Origin: Artocarpus heterophyllus
Taxonomy: Eukaryota > Streptophyta > Magnoliopsida > Rosales > Moraceae
DNA length: 64,000 nt
Direction of reading: 5' to 3'
Assembly: GCA_025403435.1 (NCBI GenBank)
Contig: CM046350.1
Span: 24,243,661 to 24,307,660, forward strand
Made by a program: the position numbers and the translations under genes. The notes beneath the pieces are model-generated. The model was given only the letters and a program-made list of their open reading frames with translations, ran no database searches and was not told the DNA's origin. Shown here piece after piece: positions 35,349 to 46,400 of the stretch; the first letter of the stretch is position 1, and every line of letters starts with the position of its first letter.

Positions 35349-37707
35349 TGTAACGTCCCTACATAGGGGTTAACAGTTTTTAATGAGATAAAATAAAAAT
35401 AAAAAATAAAAGTAAAACCTTAAAAATAAAGTTGGCCGGGGCTTAAATAAAAACTCTCAATATCAAAATAAAAATATAATCGACAAATAATCCACAGTTT
35501 AATGTTGCACCTTAAATTTAATATTATAAACTGTCGGCGTCATCATTTTAACCCTCAACACATTGTAATACAGTCACAGAAAGTAACAATTGATGCTTAC
35601 ATTATCATGAAGAACATTCTTAACAATTGAAGCAGTCCTAATGTAATATAGCTACATCGCTTCCTCAAATATTTTTCTCGTAGCCACCTCACACTTAGTG
35701 AGTCCTGAAAAGATAAAAATATAAGGGAATGAGCGACACTATGCTCAGTAGAGAAAACCATTACTCACCTTTAGGTTTTTATCATTACCACATTAAAACC
35801 TGCATGGTTAGTTAATAATTATCATTATCTAGATTATGAGATTTATTATAATCATATTCTGTGGATACCATAGTTAATCATTACCGAGTTTCATACATAT
35901 ACATATATACAAATATTATAGTTTATCATTATTCCTAGGTACCCACGTTCAATAAAGTATCACTCAACTCATCGAAACCCAAAATGGCGTGCTTGATCAC
36001 CCTCTAAAAATTCCAAGGGTGTTCCGGTGAGGAGACATCAAGCCCCGAGTCCTCACCAAGTCGATTCCTGTACAGTGCGTTCTGGGACTTTCAACCCAAG
36101 AAAGCGTCATCACCTTCTCCCTATTTTACCTTTTAGGGTATTCATGCCCAAGGACGTAACCGCCGCCCTCTTCATGTCTCACCATTTCTCTATATTAAAT
36201 CATTATTAATAGAGTCAGTTTTCCTAACCATGCTTCTCAATTTAAAACATGTGTCAATTCATTATGTTCCTCGTCGTACAATACAAGACGAGTCCATGTC
36301 ATAGTTTTATATGTGATACTCATATAATATCAGTTCAACATAGATATATATATATTGCGGCAAAACAGTCAATTTTAATTCTATAAAAACCTCACAAAAG
36401 ATGAGTAATAGAATCCCTACCTTTCAAGCTTATCAACAATCTTTTAATCCTGGAATCAATTAACGTTTGCTCCATACTCCCTTGATCCTAGGGCGTGCAT
36501 AAGGACAATTAAAACTAAAGCACAGCATACAACTACATTCATAAATAAATCATGTGTAAACCTATCTTACTAGTATGCCATTAAAGCTTTTATGTAAATC
36601 TCTTTTGAATACCACAGTAAACAATTTTTGTCTTAACACAATATAAAATGTGAACAAGTAATCTATATGTTTTAGTCCCTAATAAGATTCATCAATCACT
36701 TAGGATAATATTGGAAATGTTGCAAGACATTAAAGAATTAGGTGGTGAGCAAAGATGGGTTCTTGGTTCAGGTTAGCAACTGGTATACCATAACAAACTG
36801 ACAGGTTTACTAGTTTCCAATCCGAAAATTGAATAATTCATAGAAAATAAAAAAAAACTCCGATTTAGGTTTATGATAGCTCGTTAGAAAGCTTAGGATG
36901 CTACTTTTCAAATATGCAAACCAATTCATAAAATTCATTTTAATTTAATCCCAGAATTTCAAGAAATAGCCACTGCCTATAGAGGTATTACAAAGTTTAA
37001 CAATATAAATTTTCTGTCTAGGGCATATACACTTAGACTTTATACATATGCTCCAAAATAGCAACAAACATATACTTAGGTTTAAGAACGCAAAATTGAA
37101 TAATCCTTTAGTATAAAATAAAATTTATAAATGAAAAACTAAATTTGTTCATAAGATTCTAACCTCGGATTATGGTTAGTTGGAAGCTTGAAATGGCTTC
37201 AAAACAGGTTCTTTTACTTCGATATGACTGAAATTCTTGCTCAAATGGAGGTGATGGTGGTTGATTTTTATGGCTGCCTTGAAGAAGTTCTCTAAGTATT
37301 TTGTTTCAGCAAAGAAATGAAAAGAAAAGTGTGGAAACCGTGGAAGAGAAAGGAAGAAAAGATGAAGTCTTTGAAGAGAAGTGATAGAAACAATTATGGA
37401 GGAGACATGTTGAAGCATGTCACAGAGGAAATAAAGAAAATGAGGGTCAAGAGTAGTTGGAAAAGATATCCTTATGTCTCATCTAGAGACTTTAACACAC
37501 ATAATGCCAATATGATATTTTTGAGATTTATTAGAAGTTCTAAGGCTTTTTAGTAAACATACTAAATAAATATATGAGAATTTTAAAAAATTTAAAAATA
37601 GATAAAAATAAATATTGTAAAATAAATTTAAATGAAGCAATTTTTTTTATACACTAAAAATTAATTTAATTACCTTAATACCCATTAGGAGAATAACGGG
37701 TGTCACA
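35349..37707 (-). repeat. 3' LTR of the LOG-carrying element
   Basis: 2359 bp; near-identical over most of its length to 42108-44467 (roughly 95-97 percent by eye, with a denser patch of differences in the first 140 bp). Contains no gene; short frames within it are mirrored in the other LTR. Confidence 0.9.
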
Positions 37708-37721
37708 GCTCTACCCCCCTT
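37708..37721 (-). other. Polypurine tract of the LOG-carrying element
   Basis: Minus strand AAGGGGGGTAGAGC immediately before the 3' LTR start TGTGACACC. Confidence 0.8.
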
Positions 37722-38667
37722 AAAGAAATTTCGTCCTCGAAATTTCAATTCTAGCAATACTAGTAAAAATTTTGATTCCATTATGATTTCAATTCCGAGT
37801 CTAAACCGTTAATGTTGTTTGTCCTCCAAATTTAAGTCATCGTATCTCCACTTGGTTACTTGCATAATAAATCTTACTCTAAATTCTAATCCTTCAATGA
37901 GAGTATTTCTGACAATTTTCAACTTATAACACCGTATAATAGTCTAGGAATCTGATCAGACATATATATTGACCATACCATGATTCCAGTCCTTCATTGT
38001 CCATGGACTATGATTTACAATCACATTTAAGGAGATTGCCAGAGAAATTTTATATACTTCATCTTTAGGTTCTTTTTCCTTTTTGAGTAAGGAAAAGTCA
38101 AATATATTTGATTTCATACCTCAACAAATAAACTAAAATATAATCATAAAACATATATCACAAACACTTCTATTCAAAACCATACATTAAACTTATTCAT
38201 AGAGATATTAAACGGAATCTCAGAGTTGTAGACAAACCCGACATATTTTTCATTAAACAGCTATCCTCATGACACAAACATTCAACCCAAATAATATACT
38301 CATATTTCATATGGAATATCCCCATAACTGACTTTGGTACTTCCACATAATATTAGCAGAATATTACACATTACAAACATGATATGGATACGTTTCGAGA
38401 GTACAAGGCACTCCGTATACCAGCTATTCATATCATGCATGCTTAGGGAATACAAAAACATCGATAAACAAAAGATCGGACCTTAAGTAGGATGCGTTTC
38501 GAGAGCATCAAGTACTCCGTATCCAGCCATCCCGGCATTAGGCTCAATGAATCTAAAAGATTGAACAACGACGTACCACAAGAAACACAGAATACAAGGT
38601 AAACGGTTATTTGTAACACACGAAATACGGACACACATGCCTACATGCCATAGATAAAACCAAAAGA
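37722..38667 (-). other. Internal 3' region, no gene; diverged 45-bp repeat pair
   Basis: AT-rich sequence between the LOG-like gene and the PPT, with no supported ORF. A ~45-bp word starting GGATACGTTTCGAGAG at about 38386 recurs diverged at about 38490 (GGATGCGTTTCGAGAG), each followed by ACTCCGTAT.CCAGC. No remnant of integrase beyond the terminal FEDEIS-like coding end. Confidence 0.55.
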
Positions 38668-39357
38668 TTACAGATGGAGATTCAAATCAATTGGCCGCTC
38701 CCGGCTTTCCGTTTCCCATTCAAGCTTGGATGTTGCAGTGTCGTATTTTGGATGTATAATTTGCATTTTATCTATCAATTCCTCAGCTGTTGAAGCAGTA
38801 ACAAAGATTTGTCTCTCCGATTCTGTAGTGATGTTTTCTTCCACAGCGTAATCTAGAAATTTCAAAAGACTGTCATAAAAACCATTTACATTCAGCAGTC
38901 CCAAAGGTTTGGAATAAAAGCCCAACAATTGCCCACAAGCGACTACGAATATTTCCTCAAGAGTACCTAGACCACCAGGTAATGCTATAAAAGCATTAGA
39001 ATTATAGATTATGTCTTTAAAATTTCTAGGGATGCTCCTGACTCATTTTCCCTTACCTATGTTTTCCTTATAAAAGTTTCCTTCAGCTGGAATATGAGGC
39101 CAAATTCCTACAACTGTAGCGTCACCAGACCTAGCTGCTAGCGCCATATTTTCCATCATTTTTATACTACCACCCCCATAGATTATGTTAATCTTCCTGC
39201 GTGCTAGGACTTGCCCTAAGTGATTTGCAGCTTCTAAATAAGCTTTATCTTTTCCAAGGCTGGAACCACAAAAGACATAGACATTCTTTATTTTCTTCGT
39301 GGACTGGGAGGTAGACATATTTGGTTTATATAAGAGGTTGCTTAATATCTGCTCCAC
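38668..39357 (-). pseudogene. LOG-like cytokinin riboside 5'-monophosphate phosphoribohydrolase, intronless, one stop
   Basis: LOG enzymes release free, active cytokinin bases from their ribotides. The frame reads 39357 to 38668, 229 codons, close to the usual 210-225. N-terminal half: KNVYVFCGSSLGKDKAYLEA (the conserved FCGSS nucleotide-binding motif) and INIIYGGGSIKMM. C-terminal half: AFIALPGGLGTLEEIF (the catalytic PGGxGTxEE signature), KPLGLLNVNGFYDSLLKFLD and VTASTAEELIDKM. A single in-frame TGA at 39045-39043 separates the halves; otherwise the frame is continuous. Plant LOG genes are normally split by several introns, so this copy came from spliced RNA. The stop falls before the PGG motif, so the truncated product would lack the active site. 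It lies in sense inside the LTR element, about 600 bp downstream of the zinc-finger ORF. A TATATATATA stretch at about 39778-39788 could act as a promoter, but this is unproven. Confidence 0.9.
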
Positions 39358-39963
39358 TTAGACTTCGGGCTCTATATGAGATTTTAAAGATGAAAAATAC
39401 ACAAAAAGGGCTAAAGAGATAGACGAGTAGGTAATGAAAAGGTAATCCAAAGATTTAAACAAAATCTTGTGCGGATAAGAAAGTAAGATAAGGAGATTGA
39501 TAGTTTACAGAAAATCTGATTCACTTTTTGAAAAAGATTAGAGTCCAATTGTATAACTTTTGACAATTGAGAACAGTTTGACAGAAGACCCTCTTGACAC
39601 AACTGTAGACCTTTTGACAAATATACACCGAGTCTAGAAATTCAATATAAACGACAAATACTGTAGAACTTTTGAAATTTGAGACACAAATCTTGAAATA
39701 TCTAGATAAGTTTTTCAAAATTCAAACATGTTACTGTACCGTATGTGACGTGTCTGATAAGATAATATATTTTATTATATATATATATTTAAGAAAATCA
39801 TAAATTAAATGAGATATTAACACTTACTGTATCAATCTAATAATCATAATTATTTCAAACACAAAAGCAAATATTCTGAGTAAAAGAAAAACACAAACTA
39901 TTGAATATCAGCTAAAACTGCTTCAAATAAGCAAAGACTAAATAACCTTTATAGAGGGATGAC

Positions 39964-40485
39964 TTATTCCCCATCCAGTTTTCTTATGGCTTGGCAAATA
40001 GGATCTAAAAATACCATATTCCTGAGGCGTTGTCTTTCTGCATAAAATTTAGGCCAGAGTTTAAAAATAGCTCCTTGAACGTATCCACTAGGGTGACCGT
40101 GAAGAGGAGGATGGATGCTATCCAAGTTCTCCTTTGAAAGTCCATCCCTACAAAACCTTATTTTATCCTCTCTATTCGTAGACATATAACCAGGTGAAGT
40201 ACATTTACCGTTACAATTTTGTCTTCCACATTTGTTACAAGCGACCACGATGGCACGAGCTCTTCTTTTCATTGCACTACGACTGGTACCTGTTCCTGGT
40301 AAACCGACATCTTGACTGAAGTCACTCGGATGGATCTTCCCCTCTATCAACATTCTCGCATCACAAGGGATGCCAAAACGCATAAGAATCCACAACCGAG
40401 TAATTCTAGCCTTCTATTTCTTTCTGAGAATCTCTTGGGAGAGTGATGGGAAATACTTTCTCAGGTGTTGGTACTTTGGGTCCAT
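39964..40485 (-). pseudogene. Small arginine-rich/zinc-finger ORF in LTR element, one stop
   Basis: Frame of 173 codons from ATG at 40485 to the stop at 39964, interrupted by one TAG after codon 23. The open part (40395-39964) is 143 residues. A basic stretch AMKRRARAIVVA is followed by C-x2-C-x4-C-x3-C (CNKCGRQNCNGKC), then a polar segment and a tryptophan/aromatic-rich C-terminus (IFKLWPKFYAERQRLR). I do not recognise the family with certainty. It occupies the position gag normally holds but has no capsid-like domain or CCHC knuckle. A basic block directly before a compact cysteine cluster is also the layout of nucleic-acid-binding proteins of some Betaflexiviridae, so a viral or viral-like origin is possible but weakly supported. 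The upstream ATG is preferred because reading from it stays in frame with the open part. Confidence 0.5.
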
Positions 40486-42088
40486 GATGAGATGAAAGGA
40501 AAGTAAATAGAAAGGAAAAATTAAGATAGTAAGTTGCTGAATCCTAGAATTCCTTCTTCTTTTAGAGGGAAAGAAGAATTTCTAGTGAAAAAGAAGATGA
40601 TTTGCGATTTAGAGAGAAAATAACAAATTAAGAGAGAAAAAGTGAGCTTGGAGAAATAAGCTCCTATGCACAATAAACGTATATGTAAACAATAATTAAA
40701 CCATTGTATATGACACGTATAGAGACCGCGTGGGAGAGACAGTGTGAGACAAACTGATTTAGGATTTGGACTAGGCCCAAATGTTCTACGTTGAAAAGGG
40801 TCAAGTTGTTTCGGGCCTTAACACATTTAGAACGAGTTAAATAACAAACATAAAATTGTAAACCAATTTGTATAAATCTTAAACCCAATTCAAAGCCCAT
40901 TATAGATAAAGATAACTATGAACAACAAATCTAATTTAACGACAATCAAGGATCTTCCTGAATGGTATTTAAAATCATTTCATAACAACATAATCTTCTA
41001 GCAACTCAATTAATTTTGTTTTAATCAAAACCTTATTGAACAATGCATACACCCATATGTTATTCATAATACTCAACATCTATCAATGGATTCATTATCA
41101 TTAGTACCAAGGGTTTAGAATGTGACTAACCTTGAAATCAATACGATTTATGTCTTTCAACATAGACCATATCAATGAACAAAGACACTTGATGTTACTA
41201 CTTAAGAACATCTACAATCCCCACAATTCTACTTATACAATATCTAATTTTCTCATATAACAAAACCTTAGGTAACCAAAAGATTCACATCTAAACATCT
41301 AAAACTTAAACATTTTATCGTAATTATCCAAAATTATTATAAGTGCCTTAAGTATTATGATTTACTTAAGGAAACTCCTATTGGTCATTTTTTTTATTAC
41401 ATCTATTCATAAAGATTCACTGATACACTTAAATACAATGTACGTAACCAAATATTCCAACTTTGAGATTCATGCATTCTTGCCTTTACACAGTCTCAAC
41501 AGACCAAAAGTCTAACGTTTATCTCTCTCAAGATTCAATACCATAGGTTCCCAACTTATCTCATATTCCTCAAATAAATAGAACTTTTAAGAAAAGATAT
41601 TGACACTTATGTACTCCACCAAATCCACACATAATCATTACTTAGGTTTGAATCAATTACGAAAAATTTGGCATATCTATGCCAAACTTTAAAATCAATA
41701 AATCAAGCCTTATATTTCTTATTGTTTTTCATGAGACAAAAGGCTCTTAAATCCTCATATCTACACAAATTGTTCATTGTTTTATACGAATTAGATATGC
41801 TTATAGATCCTAATATTATACAAATCTCTCATAAGCATTCTACTTATAAACTCATTCCATATAATTATCATTCCCTCATAACTATTAATACTTTCCTTCT
41901 ATATAATTATTGTACTCATATAACCGTTAGTATTTTCATTCTAGGGTCTTTCCATGTTACATCCTTTTAGACTGTATAAATCAATGTGAAGGTTCATTTC
42001 GAGGATGACAATGAAAATTCAGCTTCAAAACCATCTCAATAGCATTTTTTATAAGTGGTGCTACACTCCCTAGGTTAACTGAACCTAG
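40486..42088 (-). other. 5' leader of the LOG-carrying element, no gene seen
   Basis: 1.6 kb of AT-rich sequence between the PBS and the zinc-finger ORF. Only scattered low-complexity frames occur; nothing resembling gag or pol on either strand. Confidence 0.6.
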
Positions 42089-42100
42089 GCTCTGATACCA
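42089..42100 (-). other. Primer binding site, tRNA-Met type
   Basis: Minus strand TGGTATCAGAGCC, seven bases inside the right LTR. It fixes the right LTR as the 5' LTR. Confidence 0.85.
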
Positions 42101-42107
42101 AAAATTC

Positions 42108-44467
42108 TGTAACGCCCATATATGGGGGTTAACAGTTTTTAATGAGATAAAATAAAAATCAAAAATAAAAGTAAAACCTTAAAAATAAGTTGTCTGGGGC
42201 TTGAATAAAAACTCTCAATATCAAAAATAAAAATATAATCGACAAATAATCCACAGTTTAATGTAGCACCTTAAATTTAATATTATAAACTGTCGTCATC
42301 ATCATTTTAACCCTCAACACATTGTAATACAGTCACAGAAAGTAACAATTGATGCTTACATTATCATGAAGAACATTCTTAACAATTGAAGCAGTCTCAA
42401 TGTAATATAGCTATATCGCTTCCTCAACTATTTTTCTCGTAGCCACCTCACACTTAGTAAGTCCTAAAAAGATAAAAATATAAGAGATTGAGCAATACTA
42501 TGCTCAGTAGAGAAAACCATTACTCACCTTTAGGTTTTTATCATTACCACATTAAAATCTGCATGGTTAGTTAATAATTATCATTATCCAGATTATGAGA
42601 TTTATTATAATCATATTCTGTGGATATCATAGTTAATCATTACCGAGTTTCACACATATACATATATACAAATATTATAGTTTATCATTATTCCTAGGTA
42701 CCCACGTTCAATAATGTATCACTCAACTCATCGAAACCCAAAATGGCGTGCTTGATCACCCTCTAAAAATTCCAAGGGTGTTCCGGTGAGGGGACATCAA
42801 GCCCCGAGTCCTCACCAAGTCGATTCCTGTACAGTGTGTTCTGGGACTTTCAACCCAAGGAAGCATCATCACATTCCCCCTATTTTACCTTTTAGGGTAT
42901 TCATGCCCAAAGACGTAACCGCCGCCCTCTTCATGTCTCACCATTTCTCTATATTAAATCATTATTAATAGAGTCAGTTTTCCTAACCATGCTTCTCAAT
43001 TTAAAACATGTGTCAATTCATTATGTTCCTCGCCGTATAATACAAGACGAGTCCATGTCATAGTTTTATATGTGATACTCATATAATATCAGTTCAACAC
43101 AGATATATATATATTGCGGCAAAACAATCAATTTTAATTCTATAAAAACCTCACAAAAGATAAGTAATAGAATCCCTACCTTTCAAGCTTATCAACAATC
43201 TTTTAATCCTGGAATCAATTAACGTTAGCTCCATACTCCCTTGATCCTAGGGCGTGCATAAGGACAATTAAAACTAAAGCACAACATACAACTACATTCA
43301 TAAATAAATCATGTGTAAACCTATCTTACTAGTATGCCATTAAAGCTTTTATGTAAATCTCTTTTGAATACTACAGTAAACAATTTTTGTCTTAACACAA
43401 TATAAAATGTGAACAAGTAATCTATATGTTTTAATCCCTAATAAGATTCATCAATCACTTAGGATAATATTGGAAAGGTTGCAAGACATTAAAGAATTAG
43501 GTGGTGAGCAAAGATGGGTTCTTGGTTCAGGTTAGCAACTGGTATACCATAACAAACTGACAGGTTTACTAGTTTCCAATCCAAAAATTGAATAATTCAT
43601 AGAAAATAAAATACAACTCCGATTTAGGTTTATGATAGCTCGTTAGAAAGCTTAGGATGCTACTTTTCAAATATGCAAACCAATTCATAAAATTTATTTT
43701 AATTTAGTCCCAAAATTTCAAGAAATAGCCACTGCCTATAGAGGTATTACAAAGTTTAATAATATAAATTTTCTGTCTAGAGCATATACACTTAGACTTT
43801 ATACATATGCTCCAAAATAGCAACAAACATATACTTAGATTTAAGAACGCAAATTTGAATAATCCTTTAGTATAAAAGAAAATTTATAAATGAAAAACTG
43901 AATTTGTTCATAAGATTCTAACATTGGATTATGGTTAGTTGGAAGCTTGAAATGGCTTCAAAACAGGTTCCTTTACTTCTGTATGACTGAAATTCTTGCT
44001 CAAATGGAGGTGATGGTGGCTGATTTTTATGGCTGCCTTGAAGAAGTTCTCTAAGTATTTTGCTTCAGTAAAGAAATTAAAAGAAAAGTGTGGGAACCGT
44101 GGAAGAGAAAGGAAGAAAAGATGAAGTCTTTGAAGAGAAGTGATAGAAACAATTATGGAGGAGACATGTAGAAGAATGTCACGGAGGAAATAAAGAGAAT
44201 GAGGGTCAAGAGTAGTTGGAAAAGATATCCTTATGTTTCATCTAGAGACTTTAACACACATAATGCCAATATGACATTTTTGAGATTTATTAGAAGTTCT
44301 AAGGCTTTTTAGTAAATATACTAAATAAATATATGAGAATTTTAGAAAATTTAAAAATAGATAAAAATAAATATTGTAAAATAAATTTAAATGAAGCAAT
44401 TTTTTTTTATACACTAAAAATTAATTTAATTACCTTAATACCCGTTAGGAGAATAACGGGTGTCACA
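42108..44467 (-). repeat. 5' LTR of the LOG-carrying element
   Basis: 2360 bp partner of 35349-37707. Ends CA at 44467, followed by target duplication GAGGG at 44468-44472. Confidence 0.9.
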
Positions 44468-46180
44468 GAGGGTTCCGAGATTCCAAGCATACTGATAGCC
44501 ATTGCCGAATTATTGCAGATCTTTGCTGCCTAAATAGTAAACCAAGCCATGGTTATCAAATATTCTACAACAAACTCTGATAGACTAAGAATCAGGTACA
44601 AAAATGTAGACAAAACAATCTGAGCTCATTAGTTTAATTTGGCACGACAGAGAATTTTTTTAAATCCATACTTCCTACTGCAACGAGTAGTCTTAAACAT
44701 GAACTGTAATAAATAGACAACAAAATCGCGAATAGACTGAGCCTATGCAAAATGTTGTAATTTCATGAATGACGACTTACCGAACCATTTCCTGGTCCTA
44801 TAAATCCAATTTTCTGCAGCGCATCAATTTAACGGGAGATATTTATTATCCTCACAAAGAATACTTTGAAAATGATAACCATATTCGTAAAAATTTTTGG
44901 CACTTTCACACCCTCAACTTTCACTGAAATGGCATGTTGCCTTATGAACTTTCAATTGCGGCAAATTACTCCTGAATTTAATAAAATGATTTAGAATGCG
45001 CACAATTTGATGAATGATATTAAAATTTGATAGGAAACGCTCACATGTACTGACATGACATATTCCGATTGTCATAAGAAATTTTAGTCTCTTGCTTCAA
45101 ATAAACCCACATATTGCGTAGAAGGGCATTTCTGTTCAAATTTTAAAAGTTGTGATCAATTTGGGGCATCGCAATACTTTGTTAAATTCAGGGATAATTG
45201 TCGAAAACAAGAGTTAAGGGATAAGCCAAACTGAAAAATAGAATATTATTACACAACATCAGATCATAACAAAACTAAGTTTTTGATACATCATGGTCAT
45301 GGAAATGCGTATGAGACCTCAATCAAAACACGTTCAGTTACTCTAGTACCAAAATAAGAATTTAACTGTAAAAGAAAGATTATAGGAAACAGCAAATTGG
45401 AAGTCCAAATCAATCAAATAGATGTGCCAAGAATCAGAATTTCATATGTAACAAAAATCTGCACTTACAACCTAGTTGAAACTTATTAATTCCACTGCCA
45501 CAATGTAAAGCTTTCACATTCTATAGTGTAAAGTAAAAGTTTACAACAGTATAAAGCCCTCACATACTATAGTGTCTAGGTTCCAACTTGTAGTTCCAAT
45601 GTTCCCAAACACTCTAAAAGAAACAAACTAACTAACTAATGTAACAGAACTTGAACAATGTCTTTTTGGAGCTCTGCTCAACCACTCAAAGGGAAAATAT
45701 CCTACTATTTTATAAATTTATAATCAAGAAGAAAAACTGTGCCGGATAAAAAAACAAAAAACAAAAAATCACTTTAATACAACAGATAGCGTTCTATTCA
45801 TTGTCCTATGATCATTACTTAAACTCACACCCTACAAAATAAATAAATAAACAAATAAAAATAAGGATCATTCCTGTAACTCAAACTTTACAAAAATGAA
45901 ATGGGCATATGATAATGTGAGAGTGTAAAATACAAACAAAGGAAAGAAAGACAGAAAGCATTAAAAGAAAATAGGTGACCAACAATTTTCTCAGATACCC
46001 AGTTGAGAATTAGCAAAAATAGAGTGGGAACAAGACGGAAGGAGGAGAAAAAACCAACCTCAAACTGGGAAGGGACTTGTGATGAAAATCAGCGTTCTGA
46101 AGAGAATCGAAAAGAAATAGATTTGACTGTTGGCGTAAATTTTGAGAGAGAAAACAATGCCTTATTCTACAAATCGCCAT
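44468..46180 (-). pseudogene. 3-hydroxyisobutyrate dehydrogenase relic, 5' exons
   Basis: First exon 46180-46059: MAICRIRHCFLSQNLRQQ, rich in Arg, Ser and Leu as expected for a mitochondrial presequence, ending at a TTGAG/GTTGG donor. The exon next to the LTR element, 44529-44468, encodes AAKICNNSAMAISMLGISE, a highly characteristic HIBADH segment, preceded by an ATTTAG acceptor. Between them only a 33-bp candidate exon (44813-44781, KIGFIGPGNGS, with CTGCAG and GTAAGT borders) is readable. It could be the N-terminal NAD-binding loop or the GNGS segment that normally precedes AAKICNN; phase fits the latter. Exons for most of the NAD-binding domain are absent, so the gene was dead regardless of the LTR insertion. 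Confidence 0.82.
44895..45239. mobile_element. Small long-inverted-repeat element in HIBADH intron
   Basis: The ends are degenerate reverse complements: AATTACTCCTGAATTTAATAAA near 44968 pairs with the complement of TTTGTTAAATTCAGGGATAATT near 45180, with similar pairing outward for about 90 bp. Non-coding, about 345 bp. Likely a non-autonomous Mutator-like element; edges and target duplication uncertain. Confidence 0.45.
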
Positions 46181-46400
46181 AGTTAACTCTCTCTCTCTCT
46201 GCAAGTGAACAAAGATCCGGACCGTGATAAACGTCAAATACGAAAGGGTACTAAAACAACCAATAGAGAATCTCTGTCTTCGGATTCGTCTCTCTATATC
46301 TAGTTGGCCGGTTAAAATATCGGCTGAGTTTCCGATGGCACATTGGCCCTTGTTAAGAGTGTAACGCGACCTTGTTTGGTAGGACGGAAAAGAGCAGGGA
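46181..46400 (-). promoter_or_regulatory. Former HIBADH 5' leader and promoter region
   Basis: Upstream of the HIBADH ATG (46180) there is a GA repeat on the sense strand (46186-46201), typical of plant 5' leaders. No clear TATA box was identified. Confidence 0.4.

Larger units (their letters stand above)
35349..44467 (-). mobile_element. Pol-less LTR retrotransposon carrying a LOG-like gene
   Basis: Long direct repeats 35349-37707 and 42108-44467 (about 2.36 kb, TGTAACG...GTGTCACA) are flanked by the 5-bp duplication GAGGG (35344-35348 and 44468-44472). The PBS lies at 42089-42100 beside the right LTR and the PPT at 37708-37721 beside the left LTR, so the element is on the minus strand. The last internal bases before the PPT read AATTTCGAGGACGAAATTTC on the minus strand, the usual 3' end of Tekay-type gypsy pol genes, so the chassis derives from such an element. 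The 4.4 kb interior has no recognisable gag, protease, RT or integrase. It holds a small zinc-finger ORF (40485-39964) and a LOG-like gene (39357-38668), both in element sense. It would depend on an autonomous relative for mobility. Confidence 0.88.

Noticed and set aside
36027..36209. 60-codon frame repeated at 42786-42968
   Set aside because: Repeated only because both copies lie in the two LTRs of one element; no coding signal.
39964..40485. Calling the zinc-finger ORF a gag gene
   Set aside because: The position is gag-like, but there is no capsid core and the cysteine spacing is not the CCHC knuckle.
41668..41970. 100-codon plus-strand open frame in the LOG-carrying element
   Set aside because: Low-complexity, Ile/Tyr/Ser-rich, antisense to the element, and no recognisable motif.
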